From an uncultured Selenomonas sp. (GTDB taxonomy: Bacteria > Bacillota > Negativicutes > Selenomonadales > Selenomonadaceae): a stretch of DNA of 9,832 nt. The position numbers and the translations under genes were made by a program. Shown one piece after another: positions 1 to 6,414 of the stretch. Within the stretch, counting starts at the first letter, position 1, and each line of letters opens with the position of its first letter. The stretch covers positions 1 through 9,832 of the forward strand of contig CALYVJ010000044.1 of NCBI GenBank assembly GCA_945494195.1. Direction: 5' to 3'. The notes under the pieces were generated by a model, which did not search any database, was not told the origin of the DNA, and was given only the letters and a program-made list of their open reading frames with translations.

Positions 1-13
1 GTTTCTTTTTCAT
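1..13 (-). CDS. start of a divergent gene, truncated by the left edge (begins MKKK)
   Basis: Read on the minus strand, a perfect AGGAGG (27 to 22) is followed after 8 bases by ATG (13-11), then AAA AAG AAA, so the product begins Met-Lys-Lys-Lys and runs off the window. A lysine-rich start is typical of Sec signal peptides, so a secreted, lipoprotein or membrane protein is plausible, but only four residues are visible and no family can be assigned. The gene faces away from the two-component operon and shares a roughly 140-base control region with it, which suggests it is a target of that system. The evidence is only a start codon, a good ribosome binding site and a plausible promoter. Confidence 0.6.
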
Positions 14-58
14 TATAAATTCCTCCTGAATTAGCTATTAGTTATCGTTTCTGGCTTT

Positions 59-67
59 AGTATAACA
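59..67 (-). promoter_or_regulatory. candidate extended -10 promoter for the divergent minus-strand gene
   Basis: The minus strand reads TGTTATACT here: TATACT with the TG extension one base upstream. No TTGACA-like -35 lies at a normal distance. Instead the direct-repeat pair at 74-91 covers the -35 zone, which is the arrangement expected when an OmpR-type regulator activates by replacing the -35 contact. The start of transcription would fall near base 52, leaving a leader of about 40 bases before the ATG. Confidence 0.45.
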
Positions 68-73
68 GGCAGT

Positions 74-91
74 TGTGACAAAACTGTTACA
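74..91. promoter_or_regulatory. candidate response-regulator operator: two direct repeats, 11-base period
   Basis: TGTGACA (74-80) and TGTTACA (85-91) are direct repeats whose starts lie 11 bases apart, about one helical turn. This is the classic spacing for a dimer of a PhoB/OmpR winged-helix regulator. On the minus strand the same bases read CTGTAACAGTTTTGTCACA, which resembles a Pho-box layout. The site lies between two divergent promoters and next to an OmpR-family regulator gene, so autoregulation plus control of the divergent gene is a reasonable inference. The sequence alone cannot show which regulator binds. Confidence 0.5.
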
Positions 92-125
92 GAAAAATTT
101 ATTTTTTATTTTCAGAGAAACCCCT

Positions 126-131
126 TATAAT
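126..131 (+). promoter_or_regulatory. -10 box of the two-component operon
   Basis: A perfect TATAAT lies 24 bases before the response regulator ATG. The -35 position 17 bases upstream is a T-rich run with no good match, which suggests a weak or activator-dependent promoter. The repeats at 74-91 lie about 50 to 60 bases upstream of the predicted start. The transcript would begin near 138, almost directly at the ribosome binding site GAGGAGG (141-147). Confidence 0.5.
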
Positions 132-154
132 GGTCAAGGTGAGGAGGCGGTGCT

Positions 155-844
155 ATGCGGCTTTTGATTGCGGATGATAACGATGCAATCCGCGATATAC
201 TGGATAATTTTGCGCGGGGGTCCGGCTATGAAACCGTTTTGGCGGTGGACGGACAAGACGTGTTAGATAAATGGGAAGCAGGGGGAATCGACCTTATCCT
301 GCTCGATGTAATGATGCCGAAGGTCGATGGTTTTGCTGTTTGCCGGATAATCCGGCAGCGGTCTGATGTGCCGATTATCATGATTACGGCTCGTGGCGAG
401 GATTACGACCGGATTATGGGGCTGGAAATTGGGGCTGATGATTATGTGGTGAAACCTTTTTCAACGCCTGAGGTCATGGCGCGGGTCAAAGCGGTGCTCC
501 GGCGGCTGCAGCTGACACCGCGGGATGAGCTGCCAGTCGGTGGACGCAAGCTCGGGAATATGGTACTTAACGAACCGTGCGGTGCTGTCGAGGTGGCAGG
601 AAAAGATGTCCGGCTGACCCATAAGGAGTTTGATATTCTCCGGCTGTTGGCAGAATATCCCGGGCAGTTATTTTCCCGGGATAAGTTATTGGATACGGTT
701 TGGGGCTTTGATTACACTGGGGATATTCGCACGGTAGATACCCATATACGGCGTTTGCGGGTGAAACTGGAACAAGCAGGGCTTGCTGGCTGCGCCATTG
801 GTACCGTTTGGGGCCGTGGATACCGGTTGGAGGTCCAGCCATGA
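155..844 (+). CDS. OmpR/PhoB-family two-component response regulator
   Basis: This is a cytoplasmic transcription factor activated by phosphotransfer from the kinase encoded immediately downstream. The receiver domain spans about residues 1-118: acidic pair D7-D8, phospho-acceptor D51 in LLLDVMMP, switch residue T78, and K100 followed by a cis-type proline in VVKPF. The C-terminal winged helix (about 130-227) has the LTHKEFDILRLL segment (154-165), the recognition helix around RTVDTHIRRLR (192-202) and the terminal hairpin VWGRGYRLE (218-226). At 229 residues it has normal family length and no missing key residue. GAGGAGG lies 7 bases before the ATG. Its stop overlaps the kinase start (ATGA), so the two are translationally coupled. 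The direct repeats at 74-91 are a likely target. The family is certain; the stimulus and regulon (phosphate, envelope or metal) cannot be read from the protein. Confidence 0.96.
   Translation: MRLLIADDNDAIRDILDNFARGSGYETVLAVDGQDVLDKWEAGGIDLILLDVMMPKVDGFAVCRIIRQRSDVPIIMITARGEDYDRIMGLEIGADDYVVKPFSTPEVMARVKAVLRRLQLTPRDELPVGGRKLGNMVLNEPCGAVEVAGKDVRLTHKEFDILRLLAEYPGQLFSRDKLLDTVWGFDYTGDIRTVDTHIRRLRVKLEQAGLAGCAIGTVWGRGYRLEVQP
829..834 (+). promoter_or_regulatory. ribosome binding site that fixes the kinase start at 841
   Basis: GGAGGT lies 6 bases before the ATG at 841, inside the end of the response regulator gene. An in-frame upstream ATG at 808 has no comparable site and would add 11 residues before the positively charged MRNKRLTKR start that precedes the first membrane helix. 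The start at 841 is therefore preferred. Confidence 0.8.
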
Positions 845-2457
845 GGAATAAGCGTTTGACTAAGCGGTTGCTCCTTTATTTTTCTGTGACGCTGGTCCTG
901 TTTGCCCTGATTATGGGAAGCGTGTTTTCTTGGCTATTCACCCATTATAATCAGCATGTCCACGAAGAAGAAACTATGCAGCGGGTCCTGACACTGGCAG
1001 CTGCGATTCCTGCCATGAAAGACAGCAGTCAGTTTTTGGAGGAAACAGAAAATAGGGTCGTTGCCGAAGAGAGCGGAAGCAGGATGCGCCATGGGCATCA
1101 TGGACGGATGACCCATCAAAATGAGCGGGGCAATGATGCCGCAAGGCGGGAGATGGACTGGTGCCGTCAGCAGTTCAGTGTCCATGATTCTGCGGGCCGG
1201 GAAGCTTCCCAGCAGGCAGGAGCTTTTTTGCAGCAACTGGATTCCCTTGCCCAGGGGAAGGTTTGGCTGGTGGTGGAGAAGAGCCATACCATTTTGGCCT
1301 GTGGTGAAAATACAGGGGAAGAACGCGGCCAATTGCCAGCACCAGTTAACGATGTGCTGCAGCAGGTGCTGGCCGGGCAGACAGCGGTAAGCCATGATTT
1401 CGGCGCATTGCTGGATACGCCGTCGGTTACCGTGGGGGCACCAATCAAGGATAATGATGGTAAGGTAGTTGGAGCGGTGTTGATTCACCGCCCGTTGGAG
1501 GATTTGCAAAATACCATTAATGGCGGCCTTCGCCTGCTGATCCTTTCGGTAATGCTGGCCTTATTTTTAGCTGGAATTCTGGCGGTAATGCTGGCCCGCC
1601 GGTTTATTCGCCCTCTTTACCGCATGCAGCATGTTTCCCGGGCCTTTGCCCAGGGACATTATGATGAGCGGACAGGCATCTGCCAACAGGACGAGATTGG
1701 AATGCTGGCGGCGGATATCGACGTGCTGGGGGAAAAATTAGCGCTGGCAGAGCAAGAGCGGGCGGCGATTTCCCGTCAGCGGCAGGAGTTTTTGGCTGCC
1801 GTTTCGCACGAATTGCGGACGCCATTGACAGTTCTTCGTGGTACGGTAGAACTCTTATTTTCTGGATTGGTAACCGAAAAGGCCGAGCGGCAGAAATATC
1901 TCCACCAAGTCATGAGCAATCTGTCGGCATTGGAGCGGCTGGTGGGAGATTTGCTGGAACTCACACGGCTGCGGAATACAGGGTTCTCGGTGGGCAAAGA
2001 ACCGTTAAATCTTTGCGATGCCTTTGAAGATGCTGCGGAACAAATGCGGACGGCTGCGGCACAGAAAAATCTGCAGCTGCGCGTTGACTTTGATGGGCCG
2101 CTACCCATTCAGGGAGACTATGGGCGGCTTCGCCAGCTCATGCTGATCCTTTTGGACAACGCTGTGAAGTTTTCGGATGATGGCGGTGAAATCCTGCTCC
2201 AGGGAAGGCAGCAGGGGGGAAAATGGCAGGTCATGGTAGAAGATCATGGCTGTGGTATCGCGCCAGCAGAACTTCCCTATATTTTTGACCGGTTCCGGAC
2301 GAATCGAAATCACAACGAACAGGGGACAGGCCTGGGGCTTGCTATTGCTCGGGAAATCGCTGGCAGGCACGCGATGGAAATAACCTGTGAAAGCGAGCTG
2401 TCACGGGGAACGCGATTTATTATCAAGGGGGATTTTTCTCTGGTAAAGCCTGAATAA
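841..2457 (+). CDS. membrane sensor histidine kinase (HAMP-HisKA-HATPase)
   Basis: This 538-residue inner-membrane kinase is the partner of the upstream regulator. Order of parts: basic start, first membrane helix (about 10-33), extracytoplasmic domain (about 34-230), second helix (about 231-252), HAMP (about 252-303), HisKA with phospho-acceptor H323 in SHELRTP, then HATPase_c with N-box N440 (LLDNAVKF), G1 box DHGCGI (468-473), F box FDRF (482-485) and G2 box GTGLGL (495-500). All catalytic motifs are intact. There is no PAS domain between HAMP and HisKA, unlike a typical PhoR. The end of the sensor domain (VTVGAPIKDNDGKVVGAVL) looks like a Cache/PAS-like fold, so it may bind a small ligand. 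Residues 81-92 form an odd patch with four His and two Met. The stimulus is unknown; envelope stress or a metal are guesses. Confidence 0.95.
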   Translation: MRNKRLTKRLLLYFSVTLVLFALIMGSVFSWLFTHYNQHVHEEETMQRVLTLAAAIPAMKDSSQFLEETENRVVAEESGSRMRHGHHGRMTHQNERGNDAARREMDWCRQQFSVHDSAGREASQQAGAFLQQLDSLAQGKVWLVVEKSHTILACGENTGEERGQLPAPVNDVLQQVLAGQTAVSHDFGALLDTPSVTVGAPIKDNDGKVVGAVLIHRPLEDLQNTINGGLRLLILSVMLALFLAGILAVMLARRFIRPLYRMQHVSRAFAQGHYDERTGICQQDEIGMLAADIDVLGEKLALAEQERAAISRQRQEFLAAVSHELRTPLTVLRGTVELLFSGLVTEKAERQKYLHQVMSNLSALERLVGDLLELTRLRNTGFSVGKEPLNLCDAFEDAAEQMRTAAAQKNLQLRVDFDGPLPIQGDYGRLRQLMLILLDNAVKFSDDGGEILLQGRQQGGKWQVMVEDHGCGIAPAELPYIFDRFRTNRNHNEQGTGLGLAIAREIAGRHAMEITCESELSRGTRFIIKGDFSLVKPE

Positions 2458-2463
2458 TGGCGT

Positions 2464-2469
2464 TATAAT
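2464..2469 (+). promoter_or_regulatory. candidate -10 box for manA and the MATE gene
   Basis: A perfect TATAAT lies just after the kinase stop. The hexamer 17 bases upstream (TGGTAA, 2441-2446) matches a -35 consensus at only three positions. A second candidate TATACT occurs at 2474-2479. No terminator separates the kinase from manA, so readthrough from the two-component operon is also possible. Confidence 0.35.
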
Positions 2470-2500
2470 TATGTATACTTATTTCAATGGGTAAGAAGAT

Positions 2501-2507
2501 AAGGAGG
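2501..2507 (+). promoter_or_regulatory. ribosome binding site that fixes the manA start at 2517
   Basis: AAGGAGG lies 9 bases before the ATG at 2517. The longer in-frame start at 2487 would place this strong site inside the coding region and has no site of its own. It would add ten residues (MGKKIRRASL) before the usual start of the family. Confidence 0.8.
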
Positions 2508-2516
2508 GCTTCTTTG

Positions 2517-3482
2517 ATGTTATATCCGATGAAGTTGGAAGCACCATTAAAAGATTATCTTTGGGGCGGTACGCGGCTCAAAGAGGAGTACGGAAAAGAA
2601 ACAAAGCTTGACAAGGTGGCTGAAAGCTGGGAGCTTTCCTGCCATAAAGATGGCGAAAGTATTATAAAAAATGGCGAGGCGGCAGGCCAGACGCTTTCTG
2701 TTTGGCTGAAAAAGGCGGGCAGCAGCGTCCTGGGCAGCAAAGCCGAAAAATTCCCGTATTTCCCGTTGCTCATCAAGCTTATCGATGCCAAGGGAAGCCT
2801 TTCGGTACAGGTTCATCCGGACAATGAATATGCCATGCGGGTAGAGGGCGAATACGGCAAGACCGAGATGTGGTATATCGTGGACTGTGAACCGGGGGCA
2901 AGCCTGCTTTATGGGTTCAACCGCGAGATTACCAAAGAGGAGTTCAAGCGGCGCATCGAGGAAAATACCTTGCTGGAGGTATGCAACCGGGTCCCGGTTC
3001 ATAAGGGGGATGTGTTTTTCATCGATTCGGGCACGCTGCATGCGATTGGCGAGGGAATTTTAATTTGTGAGATTCAGCAGAGTTCCAATTCGACGTATCG
3101 GATTTATGACTACGGCCGCGTGGGCAGCGATGGGAAACCGCGAGAACTTCACGTGGACAAAGCCATTGATGTGACGAAACTAGAAGTACCGACGCGGGGG
3201 ACAAAGCCGCTGGCTCATATCGATATCATCCCGGGTGCCAAGATGGACCTGCTAGCTGAGTGTGAGTATTTTACGGTTTATCATGGAGATTTGATGGATT
3301 TGTGCAGTTTAACCGTGGGACGCGATTCGTTTCAGTGTGTTACGGTCCTGCAGGGAAACATGCGGGTAGTAAAGGCTGGACACGAATTAGAGCTTGCTAA
3401 GGGAGAAACGGTATTTTTGCCGGCGGGTCTTGGTGATTATTCCCTGGTTGGTCAGGCTGAATTTATTTTGAGTAAGTTGTAA
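2517..3482 (+). CDS. manA: mannose-6-phosphate isomerase, class I
   Basis: This cytoplasmic zinc enzyme interconverts mannose 6-phosphate and fructose 6-phosphate, linking mannose use to glycolysis or supplying mannose 6-phosphate for polysaccharide and GDP-mannose. At 321 residues it fits the short Firmicutes form. Recognisable family features are the start LEAPLKDYLWGG (7-18), the zinc-site motif QVHPDN (98-103) with Q98 and H100, E117 in GKTEMWY, H175 in SGTLHAIG, and the active-site stretch TYRIYDYGR (193-201) with R195. The C-terminal part (about 240-321) is the second, degenerate cupin. All expected metal ligands are present, so the enzyme should be active. It lies 7 bases upstream of the MATE gene and is probably cotranscribed with it; no functional link between the two is obvious. 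The start is chosen from the AAGGAGG at 2501. Confidence 0.93.
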   Translation: MLYPMKLEAPLKDYLWGGTRLKEEYGKETKLDKVAESWELSCHKDGESIIKNGEAAGQTLSVWLKKAGSSVLGSKAEKFPYFPLLIKLIDAKGSLSVQVHPDNEYAMRVEGEYGKTEMWYIVDCEPGASLLYGFNREITKEEFKRRIEENTLLEVCNRVPVHKGDVFFIDSGTLHAIGEGILICEIQQSSNSTYRIYDYGRVGSDGKPRELHVDKAIDVTKLEVPTRGTKPLAHIDIIPGAKMDLLAECEYFTVYHGDLMDLCSLTVGRDSFQCVTVLQGNMRVVKAGHELELAKGETVFLPAGLGDYSLVGQAEFILSKL

Positions 3483-3489
3483 AAGGAAA

Positions 3490-4839
3490 ATGAGAGAAAA
3501 ACATACAATTGACATGCTTCATGGGCCGTTGGTAAAACCTATGGTCCTTTTTGCCTTGCCACTGGCCTTGACGGGGATTTTGCAGCAGTTATTCAATACT
3601 GCCGATGTGTTGGTGTTGGGGCAGTTTGTGGGTACTACTGCCTTAGCTGCCGTGGGCAATAACTCCCCCATTATTGGCCTCTTGGTCAATCTCTTCATGG
3701 GAGTGTCTTTGGGGGCAAATGTGGTTATTGCCCGGTTTATTGGCGCCCATAATTTAAAAGAAACGACTCAGGCAGTGCATACGTCCTTCTTGCTGGCTTT
3801 GATTTTAGGGGTGGCCATGACTGTGCTGGGGGAGCTCATGGCAGCCCCCATGCTGCAGGCATTGGGAGTGCCATCAGAAGTTATGGCGTCGGCGGAATTA
3901 TACCTTCGCGTATATCTCCTGGGGTTGCCTGCTATGGGACTTTATAACTTTGAGTCGGCAATTTTTCGGAGCCGTGGGGATACGCAAACGCCTCTCAAAG
4001 CGTTAGCGGTCGCCAGCGTCTTGAATATCGTGTTGAATCTGGCGGCAGTAGCTGTGCTGGATTGGGGGATTGCAGGCGTGGCTGCGGCTACGGCGATTTC
4101 CAGTTATGTCAGTGCCTGGATGCTTTACGATAATCTCTGCCATGCTCATGGAATCATCCGTATCGAACCCGGTGCTATCCGGATGATATCTTCTTATGCC
4201 AGGGAAATCCTGCGGATTGGCGTTCCGGCGGGAGTTCAGGGAATGGTGTTTTCCCTTTCAAATCTCGTCATCCAGGCGGCGATTAACAGTTTGGGTGCTG
4301 AAGTCATGGCGGCTTCGGCCTCGGCCTTCATCATCGAAATCAATATCTACGTCTTCTTGTTGGCCTTCGGTCAAACGGTGACGACTTTTGTCAGCCAGAA
4401 TTACGGAGCGGGCAATTTGCCCCGCTGCCGGAATGCTACCAAGGTGGGCATGCAGGTAGCCATGGTGGTCATAGCTTTTTTGTCGGGCATAGCCTGCCTG
4501 TTTTCCGATGAGCTCCTGGCTTTGTTCAATGCATCGGCTTCCGTTATTGAAATCGGCCGCATCCGCGTATGGTACATTGTTGGATTCTATTTTGTCTGTG
4601 TATTCATCGAGGGTCTGTCGGGGGCTATGCGCGGCTATGGGTATTCCCTGCCGCCGGCATTGTTGATGCTGGCTACGGTTTGTGGCGTGCGCATCCTATG
4701 GATTTATACGGTCTTTGTGGAAAATCACGATTTTACGACCATTATGCTATGCTATCCCATCAGTTGGACAATTACCGCCGTGCTGCTGGTGGGCATCTAC
4801 CGGTTCTATCGGAAGCATATCAAGGTGATTCACGTATAA
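3490..4839 (+). CDS. MATE-family multidrug/cation-coupled efflux transporter
   Basis: This 449-residue integral membrane protein should form the usual twelve helices in two bundles. It exports organic cations, drugs or metabolites in exchange for Na+ or H+. The start REKHTIDMLHGPL followed by a hydrophobic stretch and LFNTADVLVLGQFVG (34-48) is characteristic of Firmicutes MATE proteins, with D39 in the first helix a likely cation-site residue. The repeat-like second half begins near residue 235 (REILRIGVPAG). Length is normal and no disruption is seen. The gene follows manA by 7 bases. Its purine-rich site (AAGGA, 3483-3487) is only 2 bases from the ATG, which is unusually close, so translational coupling to manA is likely; M9 at 3514 is an alternative start. 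No terminator is visible between it and the next gene. The substrate cannot be predicted. Confidence 0.93.
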   Translation: MREKHTIDMLHGPLVKPMVLFALPLALTGILQQLFNTADVLVLGQFVGTTALAAVGNNSPIIGLLVNLFMGVSLGANVVIARFIGAHNLKETTQAVHTSFLLALILGVAMTVLGELMAAPMLQALGVPSEVMASAELYLRVYLLGLPAMGLYNFESAIFRSRGDTQTPLKALAVASVLNIVLNLAAVAVLDWGIAGVAAATAISSYVSAWMLYDNLCHAHGIIRIEPGAIRMISSYAREILRIGVPAGVQGMVFSLSNLVIQAAINSLGAEVMAASASAFIIEINIYVFLLAFGQTVTTFVSQNYGAGNLPRCRNATKVGMQVAMVVIAFLSGIACLFSDELLALFNASASVIEIGRIRVWYIVGFYFVCVFIEGLSGAMRGYGYSLPPALLMLATVCGVRILWIYTVFVENHDFTTIMLCYPISWTITAVLLVGIYRFYRKHIKVIHV

Positions 4840-4869
4840 GTAATGCAGGGGATTTTTTCTAGCATAGTC

Positions 4870-4898
4870 TTGCCTGAGTGAATCTTCCTGCGTATAAT
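4870..4898 (+). promoter_or_regulatory. sigma-A-type promoter of the NhaC-family antiporter gene
   Basis: TTGCCT (4870-4875) and a perfect TATAAT (4893-4898) are separated by 17 bases, the ideal spacing. The start of transcription would be near 4905, giving a leader of about 35 bases that contains the ribosome binding site AAAGGAA (4924-4930). Confidence 0.7.
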
Positions 4899-4939
4899 AT
4901 TGAACGGTATAGTATAACGAGGTAAAGGAAGATGTAACT

Positions 4940-6259
4940 ATGGAACAGAATACAAACCAGCCCAAAGCACGTGGGATTGCGCTGCTGCCAATTCTCGTTT
5001 TTCTCGTGCTTTATTTGGGGGCGGGGATTTGGTATGAGTATATTGCGCCCATCGAAGGGAAAATGGGATTTTATGTGATGTCCGTTGTCGTAGCCTTTGG
5101 CGTGGCACTTATCGTGGCTTTCCTGCAGAATCGGAAAAAACAGTTTATCGGTAATATCCAGCTCTGCGCGAAGAGTATCGGCGATGTCAATATCACGATT
5201 ATGCTCTTTATCTTTTTGATGGCCGGAGCATTCAGCGGGATTGCCAAGGCGGCCGGCGGTGTGGAGAGCACGGCGCATCTGCTGCTCAATCTGGTGCCAG
5301 CGGCATTTGCTGTTCCCGGGCTTTTTATCATTGCCTGCTTGATTTCTATGTCGATGGGGACCAGCGTGGGAACGATTACGGTATTGGTGCCGATTGCGGC
5401 TTCCGTTGCTGAGAGCGCTGGATTCAGCCTGCCGCTTATCGTGGGCACGGTGGTGGGGGGAGCCATGTTTGGCGACAACTTGTCCTTCATTTCCGATACC
5501 ACTATTGCTGCTACGCGTACCCAGGGAACCCGCATGCAGGATAAGTTCTTTGCCAATCTGAAAGTGGCACTGCCGGCAGCATTGGTTACTTTGGTGGTGC
5601 TCGTGGTGGGGGCTTTCCATAGCAATGTTGCCGAGCTTGGAGCCTTTGATTATTCGCTGCTTTTGGCAATGCCGTACTTCGTCGTCTTGGTGCTGGCTAT
5701 TACCGGAATGAATGTCTTCACCGTATTGGGAACGGGAATATGCCTGTTCTTGGTGCTGGGGATTGCCACGGGGGTTACGAATTTCTCCGAGGCATTTTCA
5801 GCAATGGGGGTGGGTACCAATGGCATGTTTGAGACTATGATTGTCACAATCCTGGCGGCATCAATCAGTGCCATCATGCGTGATGGCGGTGGCTTTGAGG
5901 CGATTTTGTCCTTTATCCGCAAGAATTTTAAGGGCATCCGTGGTGGCCGCCTGGGGATTGGCCTCCTGACGGTGCTTATGGATATCGCCACGGCCAATAA
6001 TACGGTGGCCATTGTGGTGGCTGGTCCGATTGCTAAGACCATCAGTGAGGAATATGGTATCGACCCGAAGGATAGCGCTTCGATTCTCGATACCTTTTCC
6101 TGCATCACCCAGGGAATCATTCCTTATGGGGCGCAGCTCTTGATTGCCTCAGCTTTGGCGGGGATTACCAGTCTCAGCATTATTCCATATCTCTTTTATC
6201 CCTTCTTCCTGGCAGCATCGGTCAGTCTTTGGACTTTGCTGTCAGCCAAGAAAGCCTAA
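4940..6259 (+). CDS. NhaC-family Na+/H+ antiporter
   Basis: This 439-residue inner-membrane protein exchanges Na+ for H+ (or a related cation or organic anion) and belongs to the ion-transporter superfamily. It shows about ten to twelve hydrophobic segments. The NhaC signatures are MSMGTSVGT (137-145) and GDNLSFISDTT (178-188). The second replaces the commoner GDNLSPISDTT, with Phe for Pro, a small variation. A third conserved stretch, DIATANNTVAIVVAGPIAK (346-364), lies in the second half. Probable role: pH and sodium homeostasis. NhaC relatives also include malate/lactate and amino-acid exchangers, so the substrate is less certain than the family. The gene is transcribed alone, with a strong promoter upstream and a strong terminator downstream. 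The ribosome binding site AAAGGAA lies 9 bases from the ATG. Confidence 0.9.
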   Translation: MEQNTNQPKARGIALLPILVFLVLYLGAGIWYEYIAPIEGKMGFYVMSVVVAFGVALIVAFLQNRKKQFIGNIQLCAKSIGDVNITIMLFIFLMAGAFSGIAKAAGGVESTAHLLLNLVPAAFAVPGLFIIACLISMSMGTSVGTITVLVPIAASVAESAGFSLPLIVGTVVGGAMFGDNLSFISDTTIAATRTQGTRMQDKFFANLKVALPAALVTLVVLVVGAFHSNVAELGAFDYSLLLAMPYFVVLVLAITGMNVFTVLGTGICLFLVLGIATGVTNFSEAFSAMGVGTNGMFETMIVTILAASISAIMRDGGGFEAILSFIRKNFKGIRGGRLGIGLLTVLMDIATANNTVAIVVAGPIAKTISEEYGIDPKDSASILDTFSCITQGIIPYGAQLLIASALAGITSLSIIPYLFYPFFLAASVSLWTLLSAKKA

Positions 6260-6273
6260 GATTATTAAAGGGG

Positions 6274-6322
6274 CTGTGAAAGGCCTGTGGTTAACAAGCC
6301 ACAGGTTTTCACAGTTTTTTTT
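6274..6322 (+). terminator. rho-independent terminator after the antiporter gene
   Basis: A long hairpin pairs CTGTGAAA and CCTGTGG with CCACAGG and TTTCACAG, with a small internal bulge (GG against one T), about 15 pairs in all. The loop is 8 bases (TTAACAAG). Eight T residues follow (6315-6322). It lies 14 bases after the stop codon and isolates the antiporter transcript from the dehydrogenase gene. Confidence 0.92.
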
Positions 6323-6382
6323 GTGACGGTGAAAAAGAATTTCCACAAATGCTGGTAAAATGTTTCTTTACAGAGGAATATG

Positions 6383-6391
6383 TGTTACAAT
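6383..6391 (+). promoter_or_regulatory. extended -10 promoter of the dehydrogenase gene
   Basis: TGTTACAAT is a TG-extended -10 box (TACAAT at 6386-6391). No good -35 lies at 16-18 bases; TTTACA at 6367-6372 is too close (13 bases). The ribosome binding site AAAGGAG (6398-6404) follows, so the leader would be very short. Confidence 0.5.
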
Positions 6392-6414
6392 GTTTTTAAA
6401 GGAGATGTGTAAAC

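Noticed and set aside
808..840. Upstream ATG start for the histidine kinase
   Set aside because: The GGAGGT at 829-834 is correctly spaced for 841, and the ATGA overlap with the regulator is the typical arrangement. The extra 11 residues do not look like part of the family.
2487..2516. Upstream ATG start for manA
   Set aside because: The only good ribosome binding site (2501-2507) lies inside this extension and serves ATG 2517.
4859..5625. Two long overlapping minus-strand open frames opposite the start of the antiporter gene
   Set aside because: Their translations are low-complexity His/Asn/Gln- or Ala/Ile/Thr-rich reflections of membrane-protein codons. The + strand frame has the NhaC motifs, a promoter and a ribosome binding site.
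6329..6348. A Rex-like half palindrome GTGAAA...TTTCCACAA upstream of the dehydrogenase gene
   Set aside because: Rex control of fermentation genes would make sense, but the right arm has an extra C and the left arm lacks TT before GTG. The match is too poor to call from sequence alone.
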